In this document: positions 46,049-57,252 of the stretch, piece by piece
How positions within the stretch are numbered: the first letter of the stretch is position 1
Layout: each line of letters opens with the position of its first letter
Assembly (NCBI GenBank): GCA_963739375.1
Contig: CAVUAF010000018.1
Coordinates: 421,788 to 485,787 of the forward strand
Source of the DNA: CAVUAF01 sp963739375
GTDB taxonomy: Bacteria > Acidobacteriota > Terriglobia > Terriglobales > Acidobacteriaceae
Direction: 5' to 3'
Length of the DNA stretch: 64,000 nt
Program-made: the position numbers and the translations under genes
Notes under the pieces: generated by a model
Databases searched by the model: none
Told to the model about the DNA's origin: nothing
The model's input: only the letters and a program-made list of their open reading frames with translations

Positions 46049-47491
46049 TTAACGTCTGAGGTGTGCCTGAGGATCGCCAACCGTGAGATGGATTCGCACG
46101 CTGGCGCCTTCTGTAGCTCTGCGCTTGCGAGCCGCCATAGCGACAATCCCGCTTAGACCTACAAGGCCTACAATATTGGGAACAACCTGCAGGGCATTCA
46201 TCAAATCTCCCCATGCCCACACCGTTTCGACCTTAGCCATAGCTCCCGGTATGATCAGCAGACAGTACATCCATCGGTACGGACCAGTGACCCGACTGCC
46301 GAGAAAGTACTCAAAGAACTGCTCGCCGTAGTAAGCCCATCCGATCAGAGCCGTGTATCCGAACAGAAATATGCACAAGGCTACAACGACTCCTCCCGCG
46401 ACCGGGGCTGTTGCCTCGAAAGCCTGAGCAACGACTGCCGTGCTGGTCGCCCCGGAGTGCCACACGCCTGTCACTAGAATGGCGAGGCCGCTAACTGACG
46501 ACGTGATGAAGGAGATGATGAACACTTCCATCACTGCATTTAGGCCTTGGTGAAGTGGTTGTTCGCTCTTCGCTGCGCCGTAGGCCACGGCGGCGGTTCC
46601 AAGACCTGCCTCGTTAGCATAGGCCCCGCGCGCCAGACCATAGCGCATCGCCACGATGATCCCGATTCCGGCAGCGCTGCCGGTGGCTGCCCGCAATGAA
46701 AACGCATCTCGAAGAATCAGCGCAAAGACCTCCGGAAGCCGGGAGGCGTGGCTCAGGATAACAACGAGGCCGCCGACAAGGTACAGACCGACCTTCAAAG
46801 GCGCCAGTCGCTCCGCAGCGTGGCCGATTGATTTGATGCCCCGAATTACAACCGCCCACGTGAGGCAGGCAAGACCGATTCCGGTGATGAAAACAGGTAC
46901 ATGGAATTGGCTGTGCAGCACGAGTGCGATCGAATTCGGCTGAGTGAGCGGCGTAGTGGTCAGGGCAGCCACCGCGGCCACTATGGCAAAAGCCTTTGCC
47001 AGCCGTGGCAGGTGCAATCCATCTCGCAGGTAATACATTGGCCCCGCAGAGAATGATCCCCGGGCAGGTACACGGTACTTCAAGCCCAGGACAGCCTCGG
47101 CAAACTTTATGCTCGTCGCAAAAAAGCCATAGCACCAGATCCAGAACATTGCGCCGGGACCGCCCGCCACTACAGCGGTCGCTACGCCGGCAATGTTTCC
47201 AGTGCCAATCGAGGCAGCGAGCGCGGTCATAAAAGCCTGAAACGGTGTTAAAACGCCGCGATCACCGACTTTCGTCCGCTGAACCAGGTTTCGACATCCT
47301 GCAGCAAATCCGCGTACCTGTATAGCCCGGGTACGTACGGTTAATAGAATCCCTGTAGCCAAGAGAATTACTACGATAGGTCCCGGGACCTGGTTTCCGC
47401 CCACGGACCACGGTCCCCACATAACCCGTGCGAGCCAAACGATTCCGGCATTCAGATCCTCGAGGTAGAATCCTCCGCCCATCCCTACCAT
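46049..47491 (-). CDS. AGCS-family sodium:amino acid symporter
   Basis: 480 aa. About eleven membrane helices with family motifs: FMTALAASIGTGNIAGVATA, GGPGAMFWIWCYGFFATSIK, GSFSAGPMYYL and YGLARGAYANEAGLGTAAVA. Members take up alanine or glycine with sodium. The start at 47491 lacks a clear ribosome site. It lies between the class V PLP enzyme and the BNR-repeat gene, all on one strand, in line with uptake of amino acids released by the peptidases of this block. Confidence 0.9.
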   Translation of the reverse strand: MVGMGGGFYLEDLNAGIVWLARVMWGPWSVGGNQVPGPIVVILLATGILLTVRTRAIQVRGFAAGCRNLVQRTKVGDRGVLTPFQAFMTALAASIGTGNIAGVATAVVAGGPGAMFWIWCYGFFATSIKFAEAVLGLKYRVPARGSFSAGPMYYLRDGLHLPRLAKAFAIVAAVAALTTTPLTQPNSIALVLHSQFHVPVFITGIGLACLTWAVVIRGIKSIGHAAERLAPLKVGLYLVGGLVVILSHASRLPEVFALILRDAFSLRAATGSAAGIGIIVAMRYGLARGAYANEAGLGTAAVAYGAAKSEQPLHQGLNAVMEVFIISFITSSVSGLAILVTGVWHSGATSTAVVAQAFEATAPVAGGVVVALCIFLFGYTALIGWAYYGEQFFEYFLGSRVTGPYRWMYCLLIIPGAMAKVETVWAWGDLMNALQVVPNIVGLVGLSGIVAMAARKRRATEGASVRIHLTVGDPQAHLRR

Positions 47492-47515
47492 GTGTCTTTC
47501 CGCGACCGCAGTGCA

Positions 47516-50500
47516 TCATTCGCTTCGTCGCTCGAGTCGGGGTATCTCCTGCTCGCACAACTTGGTCAGTTTCGTCAATTCGGCCCGCATCTGGGACGAG
47601 AGCAGCTGAAACACCTCATAGCTTTGCTGCGTCGGCCGCTCATCACCCGCACCAACAATGCGCGTCAGGTCCAGCAGCTTATCTTGCAGGCCATTCGGGG
47701 CCATCGGTGGAAAAGGGACGTCCTTCTGGTGAAGAGTGCTCTCTATTGTCGAAAGGCTTTCCTCAATGCTATGAATTTCGGCCGTTATCCCGCCTGGGAG
47801 ACTCAATGACTCCGCGCGTTCAGCAATTGCCTTAAGTCGAGTACGAGCCTGCTTTATGTTGTCGAGGCCCTCCTTCGCCTTGCGCACGGCTTCCCCGATG
47901 CGGACCAGCAGTTCGAATTGCTCCTTGAAGTCAGATGCGCTCGTTTCAATCCGCGGGTCCTTCAAGATGTCGAACGTCTGTGCTTTTGACACATTCCCCA
48001 CCGTTAGCCGGACTTGATACTGGCCTGGAGTCGAGCGTGGACCCGGAAGAGCCGCGCCCCACAAATAAGCCATTGGCTCCCTGATTACGGCTCGGTGACG
48101 CATATCCCAGAAGAAAACATTCCATCCGTCCTTAGCCGGAAGGACTTGTTCTGGGTCGGACTTGGGCTGGGCAGTAGTCTCCCCTCCTTTGCGGCTGGAG
48201 AATGAGCGAATCACGCGCCCCGAACTGTCGAGTATTTCGAGTGTTGCATCTCCGGCCTGGCTATTCTGCAGGAAGTAATAAATCCCTACTTGGTTCACAT
48301 TACCGACCGGTTGGCGCACTTCCATGGCGCCGGATCGGTAACTGTTGCGGGGCTTGACTAGCGTAAAAGGCGTCAAGTCAGCATCTTCCGCCAGCTTCTG
48401 AAGCGGGGATAAGTCGTCGAGAACCCAGAACGAGCGTCCCTGAGTAGCAATGACCAGATCGTCCTGCTTGACCGTCATACCCATAATCGGGACGGCCGGC
48501 AGGTTGAGCTGCAGAGAATGCCAGCGGATGCCCGCATCAAGCGAGACATAGGCTCCCCTTTCGGTGCCTGCGTACAGCAATCCCGGACGGCGCTGGTCCT
48601 CCCTTACGACGCGGACAAAGTCATCTTCGGGCAGGCCCGCCGTGATCAGTTCCCAGGTAGTTCCCGCATCTCTCGTGCGGTATATATAGGGACGAAAGTC
48701 GTCGCTCTTGTAACGGTTGACCCCCAGGTATACTACTTTCGGATCGTGTGAAGAGGGCTCGACGGAACTAATGAAGCTTTCCTGCAGAAGTCGCTTTGGT
48801 GTCACATCCCGCCAGTTTCCGCCCCTGTCATCACTGACGTGCAGAAGTCCATCGTCTGACCCCACCCACAAGGCGCCGGTCAGCGGCGATTCGGCGATTA
48901 CCGATATCGTTGAATAGTATTCGTCGCCGACGTTATAGGAGTAAATTGGCCCTCCGGACGGACCCTGCTTACTCTTCTCGTTGCGCGTCAGATCGGAGGT
49001 GACCACGTTCCAGGTCTGCCCCTGATCGCGCGACTTAAAAACGACGTTCGCCCCCACAAACAACTCTTTGGGGTCGCGCGCAAATGACAAGATGGGAACT
49101 GTCCATGGGAAGCGGTACTTCAGACCACTGGCACTCCGGCCCATGGGGCTGTCCGGCCAGGGAGAGATGTTGCGGACCTGCTTTGTACGATGATTGTACT
49201 TAGTGACTAGACCGCCATATCCGCCAGCGTAGACGACGTCACTATCCCCGCGGTCCGCGATTACCTGTCCGCTCTCCCCTCCTCCGACCGTGTACCACTC
49301 GGCTGCCTTCCAGTTTGGAGTCTGGCTCCCCACCGAAAAGGTGCTATAGTCCTGCGCCGCGCCAGCGACTCGGTATGGGAAACTGGAATCCGTATTTACA
49401 GTGTAGAACTGTACTGTGGACTGATTGTCGAGCGGAGACCACGCGGCGCCCCCGTTGATAGAGACTTGTGCTCCATTGTCGTGGCCTATGATCATTACCT
49501 GTGGGTCGGAAGGAAGGATCCACATGTCATGGTAGTCATAGGCGCGGCGAGCAACTTCGAAGGTCGAACCGCCGTCATCCGACCGGTACATATACTGATT
49601 AAGAACCCATGCCACATCTGGATTACGGGGGTGAGCATAAATGTGAGTGAAATAGAATGCTGCCTCATACAACTTCGGATCGGCGTTGACACGCTTCCAG
49701 GATGTGCCTCCATCATCCGATCGGAAAACGCCGCCATCGATTGCCGCAATAATCGCCCAGAGCCGGCTGGGCCTAGCTGGCGAGACGGCGATCCCGATCT
49801 TGCCCTTAAGGCCGCTGGGAAGCCCTGTCGTTAACTCTGTCCAGGTGTCGCCGCCGTCGTTGGACCGGTAGATTCCGCTACCTGGCCCCCCATCGGTAAT
49901 GCCATACGGCGTCCGAGCAACCTGCCACAATGCGGCATACAAGCGCCGCGGGTCGCTCGGGTCCATTGCCAAGTCCACAGCTCCCGTGTAGGCGTCCTTG
50001 AACAGAACCCGCTGCCAACTCTTGCCACCATCTTTTGACCGGAAAACTCCTCGTTCTTCACTGGGTCCAAACACATGGCCAAGAGCTGCTACATACACCA
50101 AATTCGGGTCTTGGGGATGGATCCGAATGCGGCCGATCTGCTGAGTGTCACTCAGACCCATGTGAGTCCATGAATTCCCGCCGTCGATGGACTTGTACAC
50201 GCCATCCCCGTGCGAGAAGTTATTCCGTATGCAGGCCTCGCCCATCCCGACGTAAACGATGTCCGGATCCGGGTCGGATACAGCGATAGCGCCTACGGAG
50301 CCTCTCTTGAAGTACCCGTCAGAGATTGGCTCCCACGTTATCCCGTTGTCTCGAGTCCGCCATACACCTCCACCCGTCGCGCCCTGGTAATACACACCGG
50401 GCCGCTTCAGCGCACCAGCGACGGCCGTGATCCGCCCACCGCGGTTGGGCCCGATACAACGCCAGCGCATTACGCCATCAAGCTTGGCGCCCTGAGACGA

Positions 50501-50590
50501 AACTGAGCTCCCCGCTCCCGCCACTCCATCCCCCGCCGCGATGATGATCGCGGCGATGGAAGTAATGAGCAAAGCATTCAGTGTCCTCAT
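47516..50590 (-). CDS. Exported BNR/VPS10-like repeat protein
   Basis: 1024 aa, ATG 50590 after AGAGG. Signal peptide ~1-26. Residues ~40-750 form one or two beta-propellers with many Asp-box-type repeats (SIDGGNSWTHMGL, SKDGGKSWQRVLF, SNDGGDTWTELTTGLP, SRDQGQTWNVV). The last ~200 residues are coiled and helical (AKEGLDNIKQARTRLKAIAE). In databases such proteins are named glycosyl hydrolase or VPS10-domain protein, but no glycosidase active site is apparent. It is common in gene sets with peptidases and amidohydrolases in Acidobacteriota, and may bind or help degrade peptides. Confidence 0.85.
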   Translation of the reverse strand: MRTLNALLITSIAAIIIAAGDGVAGAGSSVSSQGAKLDGVMRWRCIGPNRGGRITAVAGALKRPGVYYQGATGGGVWRTRDNGITWEPISDGYFKRGSVGAIAVSDPDPDIVYVGMGEACIRNNFSHGDGVYKSIDGGNSWTHMGLSDTQQIGRIRIHPQDPNLVYVAALGHVFGPSEERGVFRSKDGGKSWQRVLFKDAYTGAVDLAMDPSDPRRLYAALWQVARTPYGITDGGPGSGIYRSNDGGDTWTELTTGLPSGLKGKIGIAVSPARPSRLWAIIAAIDGGVFRSDDGGTSWKRVNADPKLYEAAFYFTHIYAHPRNPDVAWVLNQYMYRSDDGGSTFEVARRAYDYHDMWILPSDPQVMIIGHDNGAQVSINGGAAWSPLDNQSTVQFYTVNTDSSFPYRVAGAAQDYSTFSVGSQTPNWKAAEWYTVGGGESGQVIADRGDSDVVYAGGYGGLVTKYNHRTKQVRNISPWPDSPMGRSASGLKYRFPWTVPILSFARDPKELFVGANVVFKSRDQGQTWNVVTSDLTRNEKSKQGPSGGPIYSYNVGDEYYSTISVIAESPLTGALWVGSDDGLLHVSDDRGGNWRDVTPKRLLQESFISSVEPSSHDPKVVYLGVNRYKSDDFRPYIYRTRDAGTTWELITAGLPEDDFVRVVREDQRRPGLLYAGTERGAYVSLDAGIRWHSLQLNLPAVPIMGMTVKQDDLVIATQGRSFWVLDDLSPLQKLAEDADLTPFTLVKPRNSYRSGAMEVRQPVGNVNQVGIYYFLQNSQAGDATLEILDSSGRVIRSFSSRKGGETTAQPKSDPEQVLPAKDGWNVFFWDMRHRAVIREPMAYLWGAALPGPRSTPGQYQVRLTVGNVSKAQTFDILKDPRIETSASDFKEQFELLVRIGEAVRKAKEGLDNIKQARTRLKAIAERAESLSLPGGITAEIHSIEESLSTIESTLHQKDVPFPPMAPNGLQDKLLDLTRIVGAGDERPTQQSYEVFQLLSSQMRAELTKLTKLCEQEIPRLERRSE

Positions 50591-50666
50591 TGTTTGCCTC
50601 TTAATGTGTTCGCCGACGCGTGCTTCCCGGATTTACCCGGGACGTATCGGTCTGGGTAGCGTGCTG

Positions 50667-53600
50667 TTAGTGTGGTGGTTGACTGTCCCAGTAATTGTCG
50701 GGGCGATCATCGTCCCGTAGCGCGTCCCGATCGATCCAGTACTTTTTCCCGAACTTACGGGAAGTGGGCCAGACCTCATCCAAGCTCGACGCGTCATACA
50801 ACACTCCGGCCTTCATCACAAAACGAAGGTCCGCCGTGTTATGGATGTCGCGGAGGGGATCAGCATTGAGGACCAGCAGATCTGCGATCTTCCCGACGGT
50901 TATGGAACCGAGATCATCCGCCAAGCCGAGAGCCACCGCTCCGTGAAGGGTAGCCGCCCTGAGCGCGGCGACGGGGTCCATAGCGGACGCGTACGCCCAC
51001 ACGTCCCAGTGAGGACCTATACCGTGTTGTTGGCCGTGAGAGCCGATGACGCCGTAACCGCCATACTTCACTACGTCTGCCACTCCCTGTGCGAGGACCG
51101 AAAAGCTGTAGTCCGTTTCAGGGCGCAAGGTGCGATGGCGTGTCGGCGCGAGCTGGGTCCAAGGCAGGAATTCCTGTAGTTTCTTGTTTCGCCACACGTC
51201 GTACTTCTGCAGGAAATACTCGTCGTTGCGCGGCCCATTGCCGATCGCTTGAACCGTGGGAGAGTACACGGTTCCGGCCATACCAAAGAACCGCGTCACA
51301 TCCGAATAGAATGGTAAGTGGGATGGGGCATGCTCAATACTGCTGTGCCCGTCCATGATCAGGCCGAGGTCAAAGTTGAGGTCGCCGCCTTCCGGCACTG
51401 CCCGCAGGCCTCTCCGGCGGGCGCTTTCTACGATCCACTGGCGCTGTTGACGGGTCGGTTGCAGGTACTGCTTGACGCTGATAGCGCCGTAGGAAGCCAG
51501 ACGCGCCACCTCGTTGTCGGCGTCCTCTAGGCTGGCGATCACGTTCGTGCGCGCAGTTTCTCCAAAGAACCCATTGAGGAAATCGCCGGTGCTGAAGGTG
51601 CGTGGACCAACGACCATCCCTGCCTCGATCAGCTCTGCCTCCGTAAACACATTCTGTGCCCAGCAGGCAGGATCGAAGGAGGTAGTTACTCCATAGGCGA
51701 AATAGGCCGCTGCGAGAGGATCCCGCTTGGGAATGATGCCCGAATACTCACCGTGGTTGTGGGCGTGTGCGTCGATAAGACCGGGAATGATGGTCTTCCC
51801 CCTAACGTCAATGGTCTGCGCCCTTTGCCAGGCTCGGCAACTTCCTACGCATACGATACGGCCGTCCTTGATGACAACGTCCCCCGCCGGAATTACTCCG
51901 CTCTTGTCAATGGTGACGATCTTGGCGCCCGCCAGGCGGACGGTACCATGACCATACTGGCGAGGAACGAAGAGCTTGATTTCTGTAGGCTTGACTTCTT
52001 TGGATGCCGCGTCGTAGGTGAAATAGTGGTCTCCGGCGCCACACTCCAGCACTTGGTTATCGCGCCAGCGCGGAAACAATCCTCCCTGGGAGGTCACTTT
52101 GGCAACCACGCTCTTGCCTTCCCGATCGATCTTGACCGGCGCTTCACCGGCGCTCCACTTCGGGAGCTGCGCAACATAGACGTTGTCCCCCTCTACAAAG
52201 GCGACCAGACGGCCATCCGGAGACGGAACGACTTCGTCGGCATGAGTGAAGACACCATGCTCCCGCGCGTCCGATCCATCCACTGCCACGGAACGCAGTT
52301 TGCTGACCGTGGGAAACGGCATGTTGCTGGCGAGTTCGGTGCCTTTTTCCGCGTAGAAGATGCGGCCATCAGGCCCGAATGCGGCCCGCGGGATAGAACG
52401 TTGCACGTAGTAGTCGGTCTGGCCCTTCACGGTGACAATCTTCGTGAGGCTGCCCCCGGAGGCTTCTACTCGGACTAGGTCATACCATGTGTTGCCAGTC
52501 AGCGCCCGTCTTGCCGATTGCGAAGCGCCGGCGCCACGGGTGAAAACGATGTACGTGCCATCCGGAGACCATACCGGGTTGAAGTACTCGCCGGGGTCCA
52601 CTGTAAGCCGCTGCGGCGCGGGATCTCCGACTCGCATCTTCCATAGATGTCCCTGGTTTTCGTCGTCCACGGTAGTGAACGCCACCCACTTGCCGTCAGG
52701 CGACCAAGCCGGCATGAACTCAAATGGATCAAAACCGGCGGGTGTCAACCGTTGGGGTTGTCCGCCGGGAAGATCCATGACATAGACCTTACCGACCGCC
52801 TGAAAGGCCAGCCTCTTGCCGTCCCGGCTTGCCGTATGCCAGCGCAGCATCTGCGCCCGCAGCGTCTGGTTCGGCAGTCGAAAAGGGGTGCCCGCGCGCT
52901 CGGAAATGCGCCGCTGGACGTGCGCGACAAATGGGATGGTGGCCACTCTGCCTGTCGCCACATCCACGCGCCGGATCTTACCGCCCTGCGAGATTACCAA
53001 GGACTTGCCATCGCGGGCCCAGCTATAGCCAGGGAGGTGGGTCATTGCCTTCAGCGCTTCCAGGCTGTCGAGCGTGATCGGGTCCATCAGAACCCGCTCC
53101 GATCCTGTCTCCAGATCGCGCAGCCACAGGGCGGTGCGCGGGCCCATGCGATGTCCCTTGAACGTCACGGTTGCATTCGGAATGCGGCGCGCAAACGCCA
53201 GCCACCGCCCATCCGGAGATATCTCCGGAGCGAATGCACCTACGTTGGTTCCATGGTTTGTGGGGGCGTTCGCGGTGACATTCAGGACCGAGTGATCATT
53301 CAGATCGACCCTGCGAATCTGGGCATCGCCATTCAATACGTCGCCGGCCAGCCGGTTCATCGAGAAGTAAACGAACCGGCCGTCGGGCGAGGGGGAGGGC
53401 CAAGCCGGCCCCATAGTATCGCCGCCGCCGGGCGTCAGCCTGGTGCCGTTTCCTTTTTCGATGTCGTACATCCATATGCCGGGATTGTTGCGGTCGAAAA
53501 CATCCGCCCGCCGGACCACGATGTGGTGTCCGTCAGGCATCCAGGCGGGTCCAACGACACGAATGTTGTAATCGAGAAACACGGGGCGCGGGTTGCTGCC

Positions 53601-53981
53601 GTCCGCCCCCATCACCCACAGATTCTCTTGGCCCTTCCGGTCGGAAACGAATGCAATCAATTTCCCATCTGGCGAAAAACGGGGCTGATTATTTACCGCG
53701 ATTCCACTGTCTTGCGTAAGACAAGTGGCCTCGCCGCCTTCGGCGGAGACACGGTAGATATGGCCAAGTAGATCGAAGATAATCCAACGGCCATCGGGCG
53801 AGATGTCCACGGACATCCAGGTGCCCTCGGTGGTCGTGAAGTCAATGTTCTTGACTTTGCCCCGAGGCTGCAAAACATCCCACCCGTCACGTGGATCGGC
53901 GGTTGGCTGCGCAGAGCAGACAACCGCCGTGGTAATTGGCAAGAGAGCTAGACCAGTCAAGCACAAACGAGCGAGTCGCAC
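50667..53981 (-). CDS. Exported TolB-propeller amidohydrolase
   Basis: 1104 aa. GTG 53981 is chosen: AAAGGAG (53988-53994) lies 6 bases upstream and the product then begins with a signal peptide (RLARLCLTGLALLPITTAVV). The frame is open through this point into the upstream receptor gene because of a frameshift there. Residues ~40-620 are PD40/TolB propeller repeats (ISPDGRWIIFDLLGHIYRVS, FSPDGKLIAFVSDRKGQENL). The amidohydrolase domain (~680-1080) has the metal motif GLIDAHAHNHGEY, SIEHAPSHLPF and VIGSHGQQHGIGPHW, and ends GKIADLLVLNADPLRDIHNT. It is a periplasmic hydrolase of a C-N bond, perhaps on cyclic or N-acyl amino-acid derivatives; the substrate is unknown. Confidence 0.87.
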   Translation of the reverse strand: MRLARLCLTGLALLPITTAVVCSAQPTADPRDGWDVLQPRGKVKNIDFTTTEGTWMSVDISPDGRWIIFDLLGHIYRVSAEGGEATCLTQDSGIAVNNQPRFSPDGKLIAFVSDRKGQENLWVMGADGSNPRPVFLDYNIRVVGPAWMPDGHHIVVRRADVFDRNNPGIWMYDIEKGNGTRLTPGGGDTMGPAWPSPSPDGRFVYFSMNRLAGDVLNGDAQIRRVDLNDHSVLNVTANAPTNHGTNVGAFAPEISPDGRWLAFARRIPNATVTFKGHRMGPRTALWLRDLETGSERVLMDPITLDSLEALKAMTHLPGYSWARDGKSLVISQGGKIRRVDVATGRVATIPFVAHVQRRISERAGTPFRLPNQTLRAQMLRWHTASRDGKRLAFQAVGKVYVMDLPGGQPQRLTPAGFDPFEFMPAWSPDGKWVAFTTVDDENQGHLWKMRVGDPAPQRLTVDPGEYFNPVWSPDGTYIVFTRGAGASQSARRALTGNTWYDLVRVEASGGSLTKIVTVKGQTDYYVQRSIPRAAFGPDGRIFYAEKGTELASNMPFPTVSKLRSVAVDGSDAREHGVFTHADEVVPSPDGRLVAFVEGDNVYVAQLPKWSAGEAPVKIDREGKSVVAKVTSQGGLFPRWRDNQVLECGAGDHYFTYDAASKEVKPTEIKLFVPRQYGHGTVRLAGAKIVTIDKSGVIPAGDVVIKDGRIVCVGSCRAWQRAQTIDVRGKTIIPGLIDAHAHNHGEYSGIIPKRDPLAAAYFAYGVTTSFDPACWAQNVFTEAELIEAGMVVGPRTFSTGDFLNGFFGETARTNVIASLEDADNEVARLASYGAISVKQYLQPTRQQRQWIVESARRRGLRAVPEGGDLNFDLGLIMDGHSSIEHAPSHLPFYSDVTRFFGMAGTVYSPTVQAIGNGPRNDEYFLQKYDVWRNKKLQEFLPWTQLAPTRHRTLRPETDYSFSVLAQGVADVVKYGGYGVIGSHGQQHGIGPHWDVWAYASAMDPVAALRAATLHGAVALGLADDLGSITVGKIADLLVLNADPLRDIHNTADLRFVMKAGVLYDASSLDEVWPTSRKFGKKYWIDRDALRDDDRPDNYWDSQPPH

Positions 53982-54031
53982 GCACCTCTCCTTTGGCGGG
54001 GCGATTGTCCTAACTCTCCTGCGTCCCGGTC

Positions 54032-57000
54032 TCAGAAGAGCAGCTTGAGAGCGAGCTGGCCAGACCGCGCCTTGCCCACTTGATAAAGCGGGTTGAATCC
54101 TCCTGCGTAGCCCCCCGATCCAAGGCTCGAGGCCTAGCGTTGCGGTAGGCTGCCCGAAGAGGGCGTTGGTCATCACTCCGTTGGGATTGCCGAAGTTGGT
54201 GATGTTGAATATGTTGAAGAACTCCGCCTTGAATTGGAGACGAAGTCCTTCTCTGATTCGGAACTCCCGCCTGAGGTCCATATCCATCTGCGTCATTGGG
54301 AATCCGCGAAGAGCATTCCGCTGCAGGTTCCCCTGGTTTGGATTTGCAGGCGTGGTAAAGGCGGCTTTATTGATTTTTCTTCCGCCGGGCAAGTCGGGTG
54401 CAGCAAGGTAGAAAGGCACTCCGGCAACCACGTCTGGACGAACCACGTTCGGGATTCCGGCCACGGCGGCGCCGGTTACCACATTGACCGGGGTCGCCGA
54501 GCGACCCTGGAGAATGGCGTCCGTAGACCAGTCACCGAACACGGCTCGAAGGACTGGGTTGGCGCGAGGAGTAGGCGCGCTGTAGGAAAGAGCGGCCGAG
54601 AAGGCATGACGAATGTCGAAGTCCGACGGTCCATAGTCTTTATCCAGGCTGATAGACGTCACAGGAATCGCGGTCAGCGCGCTGGTCGATCCGCTATCAT
54701 GGGACTGGGAGAACGTATAAGAGGCTGAGGCTTGGAGTCCCCGGCTCATTCTCCGCTGAAACTGCATCTGCAAGCCGTCATAGGCCGAGTGCACCGCATT
54801 TCTGGTTACGAACACCTGTCTGAAATTGGCATTCGGACTTGAGAGCAGTTCCGTCCGCAACAGGCGCTCGCCTCGCGAGCCAATGTACGTCACTGAGAGC
54901 TTCTGGCGCGCACCCAGAGCTTGTTCCACGGCGACGTTCCACTGTCCCGTGTATGGCAGCTTGAGGTTAGGCTCGGATACGTAAAGCAGAGCTACCGGCG
55001 GAACGGTCGAGATTGCGGGCGGCACCATCTGGGCCGCCGTGAACGGGAATGGGGAACCGTTCAGGCTCCGCGACCCCGCGAAGGGGAAAGCCCCGGAGGC
55101 GGCAAGGTTGGCTGAGACGCCCGTTCCCAGGTCGTAGAACACTCCGCCGCCGCCACGCAGCACCGTTTCCCAGCCTTTTCGTTGCGATGCCTGGAAAGCA
55201 ACTCCCACTCTGGGGGCGAAATTGGTCTTCGTCGCCTTCCAGATCGGCGTTCCCACAGGCGCCAGCGCCATCGTACTGGGAGTATCAACGCCGGTAACGG
55301 TGTACAGGCTGCCTCCATCCGCGCTTGGCGGCGGATTGTAGTCCCAGCGCACACCGTAGGTGAGCGTCAATCGCGGAGTGGTCCGCCAGCTATCCTGTAC
55401 GAAGGCAGACAGGTTCGAGAAATGAAGAGTTGGGGTGTGGGCCGTATCGCCCGCGGTAATCTGGCCATAATACGGAGAATCAGCAAGGAGCGCGGCGACG
55501 TTTAGGAAAGCAACAGTCTGACCGTAAGCGCGCTGCAGGTTCCAGGGCGATGTTCTACGATAGTCAACCCCGGCTACAAGGAAATGGGAGCCTCTGGCCG
55601 TTGACACTTTCCCGACCAAATTCCATTGTGCCATCCGGGTGTTAGCGAGAGGCCCCACGTCCCAGCCAACACCTGCCAGGAAGAAAGCGAAGAGCGCATT
55701 TGCTGACGAATTCGCACTGGTAAACATCAGGGCCGGGTCCGGAAGAGTTACCCCAGACATAAACGAGGCCGTGCTGCTCGCAGTCGCGACGTTGTGGTTG
55801 AATCGCAAGTCGGCCGTAGTCTTGCTGCCAAACGGGCGCGTCGCTCCGATTGTCAAGGTCTTGGTTTTCTCTTTGATGGTCATCACGTCGTTCGGTATGC
55901 CAAACCCTCCGTGGTCATCCGTATTCGAGGGCGCGTAGTTGTACCGAACAAACAGCAGTGTCTTGGCCCAGGTATGATCAACTCTCAGACTTGCCGCATT
56001 CAGCGAGGTAGGCGACGTATAGGCCGCAGTGTACTTCGCAAAGCCTGCGCCTAGATCCGGCCCATTCGCCGCAGGATAAGGGCCCAGAAAAGAAGCAAGG
56101 GCGGGATTGACGGCCTGCAGACTAGTCCGGGTCGCAGCCGACGGCACGGACACTACAAAGGTGCGGGGTTGTACCAGGCGAACTCCCTCATACGAGAAGA
56201 AGAAAAACGTGCGGTTCTTTAGAATCGGGCCCCCGAATACGCCCCCAAAGTCATTTTGCCGCAGCGCCGGTTTCCGCAGCGCTGCGTGGTTGGCGAACCA
56301 GTCGTTCGCGTCGAGGGCCTCGTTGCGCAGATAGTCGAAGGCGGTGCCATGGAAACTGTTGGTGCCTGCGCGAGTCACAATTGAGACTTGCGCTCCCGGA
56401 GTCCGGCCGTACTCGGGAGCGTAAGCGGCGGTCTGGACCTTGAACTCCTCCAAGGCATCTTCCGAGACCAGGCTGTTGGTACCACCAGAAACGCTAAAGC
56501 CAGGGATGGAGCCGGAGCCCCACTGCCCCGGAGTGGATTGGGCTTGGACGCCGACGTTGGCACTCACGCCATCGACGGTAAAGTAGTTAGTATCAGCGCG
56601 CTGACCGTTGACACTGAACTGACCCTGCTCTTGAACGCCGGCCACCGTGAAGACCGTTCCCGGCGTCAGCTCGATCAGCGATTGGAAGCTCCGGCCGTTC
56701 AACGGGAGGTTTTCAACGAACTGGCGATCCACCAAGGTGCCCACCACCGCGTCCTGCGTGTTCACAAGCGGCGTTTCCCCGGAGACCGTTACAGACTCGG
56801 TAACAGATCCCACGGGTAATTGGAAGTTCTGCGCGATCGTGTCCTGTACGTGCAGGATCAGATCAACCTTGGTGACTGTCTTGAATCCTGGCTTGGAGAC
56901 GCTAAGTCGATAGGGGCCGGGCTGCAGACTCGGTAACACAAAGAGTCCCTCATCATTTGTCCTGGTAGTGGCGGAGAAATGGGTGCCCGTGTTGGTTACC

Positions 57001-57152
57001 GCGACCTCGGCGCCGGGTATTGCAGCACCACTCGGGTCGGTCACACGTCCTGAAATGGTGGCCCTTTCACTCTGGGCAAAGCACAGACCGGCTAAACACA
57101 GCACAAAGACTGCGCAGCACAGAAAAAGCCGCTTAGAACTTCGCGTGGGCAT
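54032..57152 (-). CDS. Oar-like TonB-dependent receptor, with an apparent +1 frameshift close to its C-terminus
   Basis: About 1039 aa when one base is removed. Signal peptide ~8-27, carboxypeptidase-regulatory domain ~28-110 (ISGRVTDPSGAAIPGAEVAV), plug domain (VENLPLNGRSFQSLIELTPG) and a long outer-membrane barrel. Near 54130 the frame shifts: the conserved barrel end appears in the neighbouring frame as SLGSGGYAGGFNPLYQVGK and ends with LALKLLF and a stop at 54032-54034, a normal Oar terminus. In the original frame translation would run through into the amidohydrolase gene. Removing one G from CTAGGCCTCG repairs it. Function: outer-membrane uptake of a large ligand, probably peptide-like given the neighbours. 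ATG 57152 follows a GGGAGGA site. Confidence 0.87.
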
Positions 57153-57252
57153 CGTAGTGAATCCTCCCTCTGCCCAACGATGCGTCGCTCGACGTTATTC
57201 TGTGCCAACGGTGTCAGAGTTTTTCCAGCAAGAAAGTGGCTCTGCTTGTTGC

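Noticed and set aside
50667..57152. A single 2,161-codon reading frame that looks like a receptor-hydrolase fusion protein
   Set aside because: The conserved receptor C-terminus and stop lie in the adjacent frame, and the downstream part has its own ribosome site and signal peptide; the fusion is best explained by a one-base frameshift.
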